A DNA stretch of 21,887 nt from the NCBI GenBank assembly GCA_964387365.1, contig CAYLWP010000029.1, positions 1-21,887 on the forward strand, in the 5' to 3' direction. The stretch's first letter is position 1; each line of letters opens with the position of its first letter. Of the stretch, positions 1 through 7,681 are shown piece by piece. The position numbers were made by a program, and so were the translations under genes. Under the pieces are notes generated by a model. That model was not told where the DNA came from. It saw only the letters and a list, made by a program, of their open reading frames with translations, and did not search any database. The DNA is from COE1 sp964387365. GTDB lineage: Bacteria > Bacillota > Clostridia > Lachnospirales > Lachnospiraceae.

Positions 1-96
1 AAGTGGAAATTTTCCTGAGAACTCAGGCTGATGTTAGGAAATGATTTTTTCTAAGACATGATGCACTATAGCATACTTTTCAAGTGAAATCTACCC

Positions 97-134
97 AAAT
101 GTAATAATTCGGTCGTGAAATGTAATAATTCGGT
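97..134. repeat. Two-copy 17-nt direct repeat
   Basis: The 17-base unit AAATGTAATAATTCGGT occurs at 97-113 and again, identical, at 118-134, separated by CGTG. The period is 21 bp, about two helical turns, so both copies face the same side of the DNA. It lies in the gene-free stretch downstream of the gal operon. It could be a regulator-binding pair for a gene left of the window or a remnant of a mobile-element end. No transposase is present in the window, so its nature is open. Confidence 0.8.
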
Positions 135-163
135 GTTTTTTCTCGCTTCTGAGCCGGCATAAC

Positions 164-203
164 AAAAAGGGACTGGTTAAGTTTTTCCTCTTCCAGTCCT
201 TTT
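164..203 (-). terminator. Intrinsic terminator of the gal operon
   Basis: On the minus strand, GGACTGG (199-193) pairs with CCAGTCC (176-170) across a 16-nt loop, and flanking A/T pairs extend the stem with one bulged base. The second arm is followed by CTTTTTG, a usable U-tract. It lies about 27 nt past the galT stop codon, so it fits as the end of the pfkB-galK-galT transcript. Confidence 0.75.
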
Positions 204-229
204 ACATTTTCTCTTATATCAGCCCGGTT

Positions 230-1753
230 TTACCCCAACGTTCCGATAAATCTGTCAAACGCCTTCTGACCTTCTTCATTTCTCTTGTATACACCGGCAT
301 GCTCTAATACCTTGCCGAATACAATACCTACTTCCTTCTCCAGAATATCCATTACGTTGGACTCATCTATCCTGCCCGCATACCTCTGGCTGAATTCGTC
401 TACCCAGTCTGCATGCTTCTCAAGCTCTGCATCCTTGCGGATATCAGCACCGGAAACGATTGCCTTTGCAAGTGCCTCAAGCTCACCCTTTAATCTGGAA
501 GGAAGAACTGCAAGTCCCATAACCTCGATTAAACCGATATTCTCCTTCTTAATATGATGAAGCTCTGCATGCGGATGGTATACACCAAGCGGATGCTCCT
601 TTGTTGTAATATTGTTTCGAAGAACCAGGTCAAGCTCATAGTTCTCTCCGCGCTTTCTTGCAATCGGAGTTATGGTATTGTGCGGCTCACCGTCTGTCTC
701 AGCAAAAATAAATGCCGCTTCGTCCGTATAACCACGCCACTTTGCAAGAATTACATCAGCCAGCTCAATGATTCTGTTGTAGTCCGGATGTGCCAAACGG
801 ATAACAGACATCGGCCACTTCACAATGCCTGACTGAATATCCTCGAAGCCCTTTACGCTAAAGCTTCTCTCCACCGGAGCCTTCGCCATGGCAAATTCAT
901 AGTTTCCGCCCTGAAAATGGTCATGACTTAAAATAGAACCGCCTACAATCGGCAAATCTGCATTGGAACCAACGAAGTAATGCGGGAACTGCTCAACAAA
1001 AGAGAACAGCTTCACAAAGGTGTTGTGTTCAATCTTCATCGGAATGTGCTGACTGTTAAATACGATACAATGCTCATTGTAATATACATACGGAGAATAC
1101 TGGAAGCCCCACTTATTACCCTGAATCTCAATCGGGATAATTCTGTGATTCTGTCTTGCAGGATGATTGATTCTGCCTGCATAGCCTTCGTTCTCAATAC
1201 AAAGCTGGCACTTTGGATAGCCGCTCTGCTTCGCATTTTTAGCTGCCGCAATCGCCTTCGGATCCTTCTCCGGCTTAGACAGATTAATGGTAATATCCAT
1301 CTCTCCGTATTCTGTGTCGGCCTTCCACTTCATATCCTTTTTGATACGGTATCTTCTGATATAATCCGTATTCTGGCTGAAAACGTAATACCAGTCTGTT
1401 GCAGCCTTTGCACCCTTTTCCTCATAAAGCTTCTTAAAGGTGTAAATAACATCCGATGGTCTTGGAACCATGCAACCCATGATCTTTGTATCAAACAAAT
1501 CACGGTATACAATGGTATCATCCTCCATCAGTCCGTTTGCTGCCGCGTAATCGAGCATTTCCTTCAAGAGCCCTTCTAACGGGAATTCCTCCGGCTTGAC
1601 CGGCGCAAAATCCTCCGGTGCAAATGTACCGTCATATTCCTCTAATCCAAACAGCTCTAACAGTCTGTTTACGGTATAAATGATATCCGCTTCATCAACA
1701 AGACCGGCCAAAACACCATAACGCACCAAATCTGTAATATTCTTTGTAATCAT
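230..1753 (-). CDS. galT: UDP-glucose--hexose-1-phosphate uridylyltransferase, type II
   Basis: The product (507 aa) transfers UMP from UDP-glucose to galactose 1-phosphate, giving UDP-galactose and glucose 1-phosphate in the cytoplasmic Leloir pathway. The active-site H-x-H-x-Q motif is visible as HDHFQ at residues 277-281 inside a GGSILSHDHFQGG context typical of the Firmicutes type II enzymes, which are about 500 residues rather than the about 350 of the E. coli type. A second His-rich stretch (YHPHAELHH) lies toward the C terminus, as in this family. The ATG at 1753 follows a weak AGGGAAG site. It is the last gene of a three-gene operon, 25 nt after galK, and is followed by an intrinsic terminator. 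Recognition is by motif and length; I am confident of the family. Confidence 0.96.
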   Translation of the reverse strand: MITKNITDLVRYGVLAGLVDEADIIYTVNRLLELFGLEEYDGTFAPEDFAPVKPEEFPLEGLLKEMLDYAAANGLMEDDTIVYRDLFDTKIMGCMVPRPSDVIYTFKKLYEEKGAKAATDWYYVFSQNTDYIRRYRIKKDMKWKADTEYGEMDITINLSKPEKDPKAIAAAKNAKQSGYPKCQLCIENEGYAGRINHPARQNHRIIPIEIQGNKWGFQYSPYVYYNEHCIVFNSQHIPMKIEHNTFVKLFSFVEQFPHYFVGSNADLPIVGGSILSHDHFQGGNYEFAMAKAPVERSFSVKGFEDIQSGIVKWPMSVIRLAHPDYNRIIELADVILAKWRGYTDEAAFIFAETDGEPHNTITPIARKRGENYELDLVLRNNITTKEHPLGVYHPHAELHHIKKENIGLIEVMGLAVLPSRLKGELEALAKAIVSGADIRKDAELEKHADWVDEFSQRYAGRIDESNVMDILEKEVGIVFGKVLEHAGVYKRNEEGQKAFDRFIGTLG

Positions 1754-1778
1754 CTTTTTTCTTCCCTATCCAACTTTC

Positions 1779-2942
1779 TTAGAGTACCGCAGGACCGTCA
1801 CCAATCTCTACTACATAGAAGTCTGCTGCATAGCCAATCTGCTCCTTGTATGCCGCTCCTACCTTCTCGATGAAAGCATCTACTGCTTCTTCCTTCACGA
1901 TGCTGACTGCGCAACCGCCAAAGCCTGCGCCTGTCATTCTTGCACCTATTACGCCATCCTGTTTCAGAGCCTCTGCCACTAAGGTATCAAGCTCCTTACC
2001 TGTTACCTCATAATCATCACGAAGAGAATTATGAGAAGCAATCATCAGCTGACCGAATAAGGTAAGGTCATTGTCCTTTAATGCCTGAACAGCCTTGACT
2101 GTTCTCTGATTCTCATATACGGCATGCTTTGCTCTCTTAATCTTAATCTCGTCACCGATTAAGCTCTTATTGGCCTCGAACTCTTCCTCTGTCAGCTCAC
2201 CGAGAGACTTGATGGAAAGCTTTGTCTGTAGAGCTGCAAGGGCAGCCTCACACTCAGCTCTTCTTTCATTGTACTTGGAATCACCGAGTCCTCGCTTCTT
2301 GTTGGTATTCAGAATAACAATCTTTGCACCCTCTAAAACGATTGGTGCATATTCAAAGGATAAATCTGCTGTATCAAGGAAAATAGCAGAATCCTTCTTA
2401 CCCATAGCAATGGCAAACTGATCCATGATACCGCAGTTTACACCATTGTACTGATTCTCTGAGAACTGACCGATTAAAGCCAGATCCTGGTTGGTTACGT
2501 TGAAACCGAATAATTCCTTTAAAATAAATCCTGTCAGTACTTCGATTGAAGCAGAAGAGGATAAACCGGAGCCGTTTGGAATGTTACCGAAGTATAAAAT
2601 ATCAAGACCCTTTGTTACCTCAAAGCCTCTCTTACCGAATGCCCAAACGATTCCCTTGGGATAATTTCTCCAATCACCCGGTGTCTTCTGCTCAATATCT
2701 GCCAGTCTGCTTTCACCGATTCCGCTTTTTTCAAAATTCATGGAGTACAGGCAAAGCTTGTCATCGTCACGTAATCTTGCAACTGCATATGTACCGATGG
2801 TTAATGCACATGGGAATACATGACCACCGTTATAATCTGTGTGCTCACCAATCAGGTTCACACGTCCCGGTGCAAAGTAAACAGCTGCACCCTTTGCATC
2901 GCCAAAAACTTCCTCGAATTTTTTCAATAACTTATCCTTCAT
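1779..2942 (-). CDS. galK: Galactokinase
   Basis: Phosphorylates galactose with ATP to galactose 1-phosphate, the substrate of the GalT encoded 25 nt downstream. All GHMP-kinase signatures are visible: GRVNLIGEHTDYNGG at residues 26-40, which specifies galactokinase and includes the catalytic Arg27; the phosphate-binding PNGSGLSSSAS at about 122-132; the catalytic Asp174 in CGIMDQF; and the third motif MTGAGFGGC near the C terminus. At 387 aa it matches the usual length. I chose the ATG at 2942 rather than the in-frame ATG at 2969, because AAGGAG at 2952-2957 sits 9 nt upstream of it, whereas the 2969 start has no such site and lies only 8 nt after the preceding gene. No damage is seen. Confidence 0.97.
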   Translation of the reverse strand: MKDKLLKKFEEVFGDAKGAAVYFAPGRVNLIGEHTDYNGGHVFPCALTIGTYAVARLRDDDKLCLYSMNFEKSGIGESRLADIEQKTPGDWRNYPKGIVWAFGKRGFEVTKGLDILYFGNIPNGSGLSSSASIEVLTGFILKELFGFNVTNQDLALIGQFSENQYNGVNCGIMDQFAIAMGKKDSAIFLDTADLSFEYAPIVLEGAKIVILNTNKKRGLGDSKYNERRAECEAALAALQTKLSIKSLGELTEEEFEANKSLIGDEIKIKRAKHAVYENQRTVKAVQALKDNDLTLFGQLMIASHNSLRDDYEVTGKELDTLVAEALKQDGVIGARMTGAGFGGCAVSIVKEEAVDAFIEKVGAAYKEQIGYAADFYVVEIGDGPAVL

Positions 2943-2977
2943 ATAGTTAGTCTCCTTATTTGTATTCATTTATTTTT

Positions 2978-4018
2978 CTATCTGTTCATCTCCAGCTGCG
3001 GTCCGGTTGACTGATGATTTGCAATAATCGAATCAATCTCACGCAGATTAGAGGACGGTAAATCACCCGGAATGGTATTCTTAACAGCCGCAGTCGCATT
3101 ACCGTATTCCATTGCCTTGCGGCAGTCCATGTTATGGGCAAGCAGACCGTACAGCGCACCCGAGATATACGCATCACCGCTGCCGATTCTGTCTACAACA
3201 TCAATGTTCTCATATGCCGGCTCCTGAACAAAGCAGTCATTCATCGCATCATAGATGCAGGAACCAAAGGAATGAGTCTTTGGTGAATGAACAATACGCT
3301 GTGTTGCCGCAACAACACTAATCGGATATTCCTTGGTAAAGCTCTTCATCATTTCCTGAACCGTACCTTCCTTCTTGAAGGTCAGTCTTGCCGTATCCTC
3401 AGAGCAGAAGAAAACATCCACATAGGGAAGAATCTGCTCGATGCATTCCCTTGCCTCATCTCCTGTCCACAGATTTCCTCTAAAGTTAACGTCAAAGGAA
3501 ATCAGTGTTCCGTTTTCCTTAAAACGCTTCATCATTTCAATGGCAGTTTCTCTTGTCTTCTGTCCCAGGGCAAGGGTAATACCTGTTGTATGGAAGCATC
3601 TTGTCGCACGGAACATTTCATCTGGAAAATCCCCCATGGAAATATCTGCAAAGGCAGTATTCTTTCTATCATAAATAACATTTGGCTTTCTTGGATGAGC
3701 ACCATACTCATAATAATAAATACCAAGTCTGGAATCCTTCGACTTATCATATACCAGATAATCATCACTAACACCGCAGAAACGTACTCTGTTTTGGATG
3801 TAGCTTCCCAAATCATTAGCCGGAACCTTGGAAATAATACCCGTTCTAAGTCCCAATAAAGATACACCGGATACCACATTAAGCTCAGCGCCTCCTGCCT
3901 GCTTCTGGAACGCGTCACCTCGGGTCAGACGCTCATTGACAGGCGGTGACAAACGCAACAGAATCTCTCCAAGTGCCAGCAAGTCAAATTCTCTTTTTTT
4001 CATCATCTTAATAACCAT
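2978..4018 (-). CDS. PfkB-family carbohydrate kinase, 2-keto-3-deoxygluconate kinase-like
   Basis: A ribokinase-fold sugar kinase of 346 aa, first gene of the operon with galK and galT. The N-terminal substrate region has GGAELNVV (about 42-49), the mid-protein strand has FDVNFRGNLW (about 175-184), and the C-terminal PfkB signature is DRIGSGDAY with the anion hole GSGD at 279-282, where Asp282 is the expected catalytic base. The FD-x-N-x-R and DR-x-G-x-GD patterns resemble Firmicutes KDG kinases and fructokinases more than phosphofructokinase B or ribokinase. Substrate is not determined: KDG, KDGal (galactonate route), tagatose 6-phosphate or another hexose are possible. The context suggests a galactose-derived or co-metabolised sugar. 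The ATG at 4018 has its GGAAGG only about 2 nt upstream; ATG 4006 (residue 5) is better spaced and may be the true start. Confidence 0.88.
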   Translation of the reverse strand: MVIKMMKKREFDLLALGEILLRLSPPVNERLTRGDAFQKQAGGAELNVVSGVSLLGLRTGIISKVPANDLGSYIQNRVRFCGVSDDYLVYDKSKDSRLGIYYYEYGAHPRKPNVIYDRKNTAFADISMGDFPDEMFRATRCFHTTGITLALGQKTRETAIEMMKRFKENGTLISFDVNFRGNLWTGDEARECIEQILPYVDVFFCSEDTARLTFKKEGTVQEMMKSFTKEYPISVVAATQRIVHSPKTHSFGSCIYDAMNDCFVQEPAYENIDVVDRIGSGDAYISGALYGLLAHNMDCRKAMEYGNATAAVKNTIPGDLPSSNLREIDSIIANHQSTGPQLEMNR

Positions 4019-4058
4019 GTCCTTCCATTACTCAGCCGCTTCGTTTGTATTTACTCCA

Positions 4059-4072
4059 TGAAAGCACTTACA
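4059..4072. promoter_or_regulatory. cre-like catabolite repression site
   Basis: TGAAAGCACTTACA matches the Firmicutes CcpA operator consensus TGWAANCGNTNWCA at every fixed position except the central G. It lies 41-54 nt upstream of the sugar-kinase start, downstream of the candidate promoter, where a roadblock site would sit. Binding is inferred, not shown. Confidence 0.45.
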
Positions 4073-4099
4073 TCACTATCGGCAATGCTACTCCCAAAC

Positions 4100-4128
4100 A
4101 GTTTAACACGCCTTACATCAGTTTTCCA
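4100..4128 (-). promoter_or_regulatory. Candidate sigma-70 promoter of the pfkB-galK-galT operon
   Basis: On the minus strand, TGGAAA (4128-4123) is followed after 17 nt by TAAACT (4105-4100). Each hexamer matches 4 of 6 consensus bases. Transcription would start near 4093, giving a leader of about 75 nt that carries the cre-like site. It is a weak match and other placements are possible. Confidence 0.35.
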
Positions 4129-4157
4129 CCTTTTTTATAAAATAACCTAATTTTTTA

Positions 4158-4186
4158 TCGACATTTTCATTCACCATTGATAAAAT
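4158..4186 (+). promoter_or_regulatory. Sigma-70 promoter of the sugar-binding/GGDEF gene
   Basis: TCGACA (4158-4163) and TAAAAT (4181-4186) are separated by exactly 17 nt, each matching 5 of 6 consensus bases. The predicted start near 4193 gives a leader of about 70 nt ending in GGAGG at 4252-4256. Back-to-back with the gal operon promoter in the same 243-bp intergenic region. Confidence 0.65.
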
Positions 4187-4261
4187 ATTATTGTAAGAAA
4201 TTGTGTATATCCTTCTTTTTCTATAAAGTATTATCAGCACTTTGCACAACTGGAGGCAAGT

Positions 4262-6163
4262 ATGTATCACACCAGAAAAATCGGCGTTTTTATTTCACAT
4301 ATATTCGGAGATTATCAGCAGAAGCTATGTCAGGGAATCTTTGACGAAGCTTTGGAATACGGCTATCAGGTCGAGGTTTTTGCCTCTACCGACGGTGAGA
4401 ATCCCGGCACGCTTACCGGCGAGGAAAGCATCTTAACGGTTGCCGGCTGTCAGAAGTTTGACGGCATAATCTACGTCAATACAACTTATCTTGAGCCAAA
4501 GCTGGAAGAAAAAATCAGACAACGTCTGACACAGGCAGTATCCTGCCCTGTGCTTTTTATTAATCAGGATTCGGGACTTTCCAACAACGTACTGTTGGAC
4601 AATCATTCACCCTTTGCCGAGCTTGTGGAGCATTTTGTAAAGATACATAAAAGCCGTCGTATCTGCTTTCTTGGCTGTAAAAGCGAGCCGGGCTCCAATA
4701 CCGGACGAATTGCAATATTCCGGGAAGCCTTGAATAATAACAATCTTTCCTGCGGCGAGCATGATATCTTTTCGAGCAATTACGGAACCGGACGTATGAA
4801 AGAGGCCTGGAGCTTTTTCTGCGAAAGCGGCAAGCCGGATGCAGTTATCTGCTACAACGACCGTATGGCACTCGACCTCATGTATGTTCTTCAGGAGGAG
4901 GGACTTAGTATCCCTGCTGACCTTGCCATCTCCGGCTGTGATAACCTTCCGATTGCCGAAAATGTCGTACCGACACTGACTACCATTACCTTTCCTACCT
5001 ATGAGGTCGGTCAGGAAGCCGTACAGCGCCTTGTCCGCATGATGAACGGCACGGCGGAGACTCAGCCAACCGTTGTGAAAGCGCTTACACGCATTGGCTG
5101 TTCCTGTGGCTGTAATTTCCGTGAATCCCATAATCCTTACTATGCGATTCAGCAGATGCATGAGATATCCAGAAAAGAACGCCGCATTTACGAAGATATG
5201 CACATGTCCGCAGCCTTGCACGACATGATTAACCTGGAGGACGGTATGGAGCTGCTTGCTCAGTATATTCCGTACATTCCGCATTGTAGCGAGCTTTATA
5301 TCTGTCTGTATGAAAACTGGGACAGTGCTCCGAAGCAGATTCAGCTGCTTACTTCCATGCAGTATTTTGATATGGCTGACTCTTTTGAGGAGGATACCTA
5401 CGAAGAGAATACTGTTTTTCTGACTCTGGGATATTCCGGCGGAAAGCTTCTGCAGCCCTGCAGCTTTGTCCGTAAGGACATTCTGCCTGACTATCTTATG
5501 AAAAAAACAGGCAGTCATTACATCTGCGCTCCACTCTATTTTGAAGAAAAGGCGTATGGCTATGTTGCCCTAGCCTTTGAAGATAATAAGCTTCATTATG
5601 ATTTTCATGTAACAAGCTGGATCAATAATGTATCCCGTATGCTCAAGCGTATCGCAGACCAGAAGCATATGTCGCTCCTGATTAATCGTCTGGAGGATAT
5701 CTACATCCGTGATGAGCTGACCGGACTTTACAATCATCGCGGCTTTCATACCATGGCAAACATCCTGCTTGCCGATGCTTTGGAAACGGGGGCAAATATT
5801 TTTGCAGCCTCCTTTGATATTGACGGTCTGAAGCGGATTAACATGGAGCATGGCCATCCGGAGGGTAATTTCGTGATTCAGGTGGTTGCCGGAGCCTTAA
5901 ACTCTGCTTCCGATGAAGACATTATCATTTCCCGCACCGGCGGAGATGAGTTCTGTGTACTTGCGGCAGGCTTTGAGCAAAGTGATGCCGCCGCTTATCT
6001 TGAGCAGATGCAGAAATATCTGAGTAACTACAACCGTCTTCACACAAAGCCCTATGACATCTCCGTCAGCTTTGGATATGTACTCTCTCCCGTTACCAAT
6101 GCAGAAGAGCTCGATACCCTGATTCGAAGTGCAGACCAGGCACTTGCGCAGAAAAAATCATAA
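4262..6163 (+). CDS. LacI-type sugar-binding domain fused to GGDEF diguanylate cyclase
   Basis: A 633-aa soluble protein without signal peptide or membrane segment. Residues 1 to about 285 match a LacI/GalR effector-binding (periplasmic-binding-protein-like) fold: RKIGVFISHIFGDYQQKL at the start, ICYNDRMALDLM and ISGCDNLPIAENVVPTLTTI later. The helix-turn-helix that normally precedes this fold is absent, since the protein begins at its first beta strand. A C-S-C-G-C motif (Cys280, 282, 284) follows. Residues about 305-470 look GAF-like. The GGDEF domain starts with DELTGLYN at 484-491 and has an intact GGDEF at 560-564, so c-di-GMP synthesis is expected. The RxxD inhibitory site before it is not conserved. 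The start is fixed by GGAGG 5 nt upstream. It is transcribed divergently from the galactose operon, which suggests that it senses a sugar from that pathway; the ligand is unknown. Confidence 0.9.
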   Translation: MYHTRKIGVFISHIFGDYQQKLCQGIFDEALEYGYQVEVFASTDGENPGTLTGEESILTVAGCQKFDGIIYVNTTYLEPKLEEKIRQRLTQAVSCPVLFINQDSGLSNNVLLDNHSPFAELVEHFVKIHKSRRICFLGCKSEPGSNTGRIAIFREALNNNNLSCGEHDIFSSNYGTGRMKEAWSFFCESGKPDAVICYNDRMALDLMYVLQEEGLSIPADLAISGCDNLPIAENVVPTLTTITFPTYEVGQEAVQRLVRMMNGTAETQPTVVKALTRIGCSCGCNFRESHNPYYAIQQMHEISRKERRIYEDMHMSAALHDMINLEDGMELLAQYIPYIPHCSELYICLYENWDSAPKQIQLLTSMQYFDMADSFEEDTYEENTVFLTLGYSGGKLLQPCSFVRKDILPDYLMKKTGSHYICAPLYFEEKAYGYVALAFEDNKLHYDFHVTSWINNVSRMLKRIADQKHMSLLINRLEDIYIRDELTGLYNHRGFHTMANILLADALETGANIFAASFDIDGLKRINMEHGHPEGNFVIQVVAGALNSASDEDIIISRTGGDEFCVLAAGFEQSDAAAYLEQMQKYLSNYNRLHTKPYDISVSFGYVLSPVTNAEELDTLIRSADQALAQKKS

Positions 6164-6177
6164 CAGAAATCAAAAAT

Positions 6178-6199
6178 AAGGGCTGAAAAATCAGCCCTT
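6178..6199. terminator. Bidirectional terminator between convergent genes
   Basis: AAGGGCTGA (6178-6186) and TCAGCCCTT (6191-6199) form a perfect 9-bp stem with an AAAA loop. On the minus strand the stem is followed by ATTTTTG and so should end the response-regulator transcript; its first arm includes that gene's last codons. On the plus strand the T-run is short, so it is weaker for the GGDEF gene. Confidence 0.8.
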
Positions 6200-7651
6200 T
6201 AGCATTGTATTCTTACGGTATTCGGTTGGTGATACGCCACAGGCTGCTTTAAACAGCTTCATAAAGTGCTTCTCATTCTCATATCCGACAGCCTGACTGA
6301 TATCAACGATACGCATGTCCGTTTCCTCAAGCAGTCTCTTAGCCTCCTGAATACGAAGCTCCTTTAAATAATTCACAAAATTCTTCCCTGTATATTGCTT
6401 GAACGCAAAGGAAAAAAGAGAATAATTCATGGATATATGATTGGAAACCACAGCCATATTCAGGTCCTTATTATAATTTTCATGAATATAACCCAGGGCA
6501 AGCTGTACCTTCTGCTTGTTTTTATAATCATCAAACTCTTCGCTGATCAGCTCATGGAACTTGTACATCCAGTCAATCAGTACAGACTCGTACTCATCTA
6601 TTGTCTGATACCGATACATTTCCTGCAGCTCTAAAACATTGTCTTCCTTTACCTTCAGCACGTTTTCATAGTTCTTGGCAACACGGGTTAACAAAAATCG
6701 CATCTGCTTCTGAAAGCTGTCAACTGCAAGCTCGCCCTTTTTTACATTGGCAATCCGCTCGCGTACCGCCTGCACTGCCTCTTCCACACGTTCTGTTCCC
6801 AGCATATGCACAATCGGCTCTAAGCCGGACATTCCCTTTTCGCCGTAATCCTCTTCCTCACTAAGCTCCATGCCCTTTTCAAAAACAGCCAGCTTCTCGC
6901 AGGTCGCAAAGGCCTTTTTTCGCATCGCCTTTGCCTGACTATACGCCATATCCAGCTGTTCTAAGCCGACTACCGGTTCGCTGCAACCGACATAGCAGTT
7001 ACGCAGTTCATTTTTAAGCAGGTAGCCTTTATTTTCACATTCCACCAGGAAAACCTGATGCTCTTCCACATTTTTGAGATAAATACAGGAATCGTTCTGC
7101 TCATATTCCTCGACTTCATAGTTGCTGCAGCATACTATATATTCCTTTTTGAAAAAGCTGTCGCGATAACGCTTACAAATCAGCTCCTTCTCGTCCTTTG
7201 CAATACTCTGATTCATGCATAGATAACGAAGCTGCTGATAACCAATCTGACGCTTGGTTTCCTGCTCGTCCTTGTCACGTGCAAGTTCACTCTCAAGCTT
7301 TTGCATAATGGCCATAATCTGCTCGCGGTCAATCGGCTTGAGGATATACTCTCGCACACCCATTCGCATCATTTCCACTGCATAGGAAAAGTCGTCAAAT
7401 CCGCTGATGACAACCGTAATCGGCTTCTCCTCCAGCTCCTGCATTTTCTGCACTAATGTAATCCCATCCATCTTAGGCATACGAATATCAGTAAACATGA
7501 CATCTACTTTCTGTTCCCTTAATACATCCAATGCCATTAAGCCGTTATTGCATTCCATAATTGTCTGCACAGGTACACCTGAGCGTAAAACCATGCTCTT
7601 GATACCCTGCCTTATCATTTTTTCGTCTTCTACAATTAACACTGTATCCAT
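6191..7651 (-). CDS. YesN-type response regulator, REC plus AraC-family HTH
   Basis: Cytoplasmic transcription factor of 486 aa. The receiver domain (about 1-120) has the acidic pocket E8/D9, the phospho-acceptor Asp55 in FTDIRMPK, and the conserved lysine in REYILKPID. A middle linker (about 130-370) has no motif I can name. The C-terminal about 100 residues form the double helix-turn-helix of AraC regulators, ending in the signature VDISQAVGYENEKHFMKLF followed by a GVSPTEYRK stretch. I chose ATG 7651 because the receiver begins there; an upstream in-frame TTG at 7678 would add nine unlikely residues. It is the last gene of the unit, about 30 nt after the histidine kinase, which is surely its partner. 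Its likely target is the promoter of this sugar-uptake locus. Confidence 0.94.
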   Translation of the reverse strand: MDTVLIVEDEKMIRQGIKSMVLRSGVPVQTIMECNNGLMALDVLREQKVDVMFTDIRMPKMDGITLVQKMQELEEKPITVVISGFDDFSYAVEMMRMGVREYILKPIDREQIMAIMQKLESELARDKDEQETKRQIGYQQLRYLCMNQSIAKDEKELICKRYRDSFFKKEYIVCCSNYEVEEYEQNDSCIYLKNVEEHQVFLVECENKGYLLKNELRNCYVGCSEPVVGLEQLDMAYSQAKAMRKKAFATCEKLAVFEKGMELSEEEDYGEKGMSGLEPIVHMLGTERVEEAVQAVRERIANVKKGELAVDSFQKQMRFLLTRVAKNYENVLKVKEDNVLELQEMYRYQTIDEYESVLIDWMYKFHELISEEFDDYKNKQKVQLALGYIHENYNKDLNMAVVSNHISMNYSLFSFAFKQYTGKNFVNYLKELRIQEAKRLLEETDMRIVDISQAVGYENEKHFMKLFKAACGVSPTEYRKNTMLKG

Positions 7652-7681
7652 ACCGATACTCTTACCCTTTCCGCACAATTT

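Larger units (their letters stand above)
1..229. other. Gene-free flank
   Basis: I see no coding sequence with a plausible start, ribosome-binding site and length here. The stretch is AT-rich and holds a short inverted repeat at 14-27 without a following T-run, the direct repeat at 97-134, and the gal operon terminator at about 164-203. Confidence 0.6.

Noticed and set aside
97..134. Intact insertion-sequence end
   Set aside because: No transposase gene or partner inverted repeat is in the window, and the TG-first orientation would make the element extend into galT. Kept only as a repeat.
980..1579. A 199-codon open frame on the plus strand
   Set aside because: Antisense to galT, Cys/Ile/Leu-rich without motifs, no ribosome-binding site; a shadow of the real gene.
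3287..3859. A 190-codon open frame on the plus strand
   Set aside because: Antisense to the PfkB-family kinase, no start signals and no family resemblance.
4607..5518. A 303-codon open frame on the minus strand
   Set aside because: It lies wholly antisense to the sugar-binding/GGDEF gene, has no ribosome-binding site or recognisable motif, and the plus-strand frame has clear domains.
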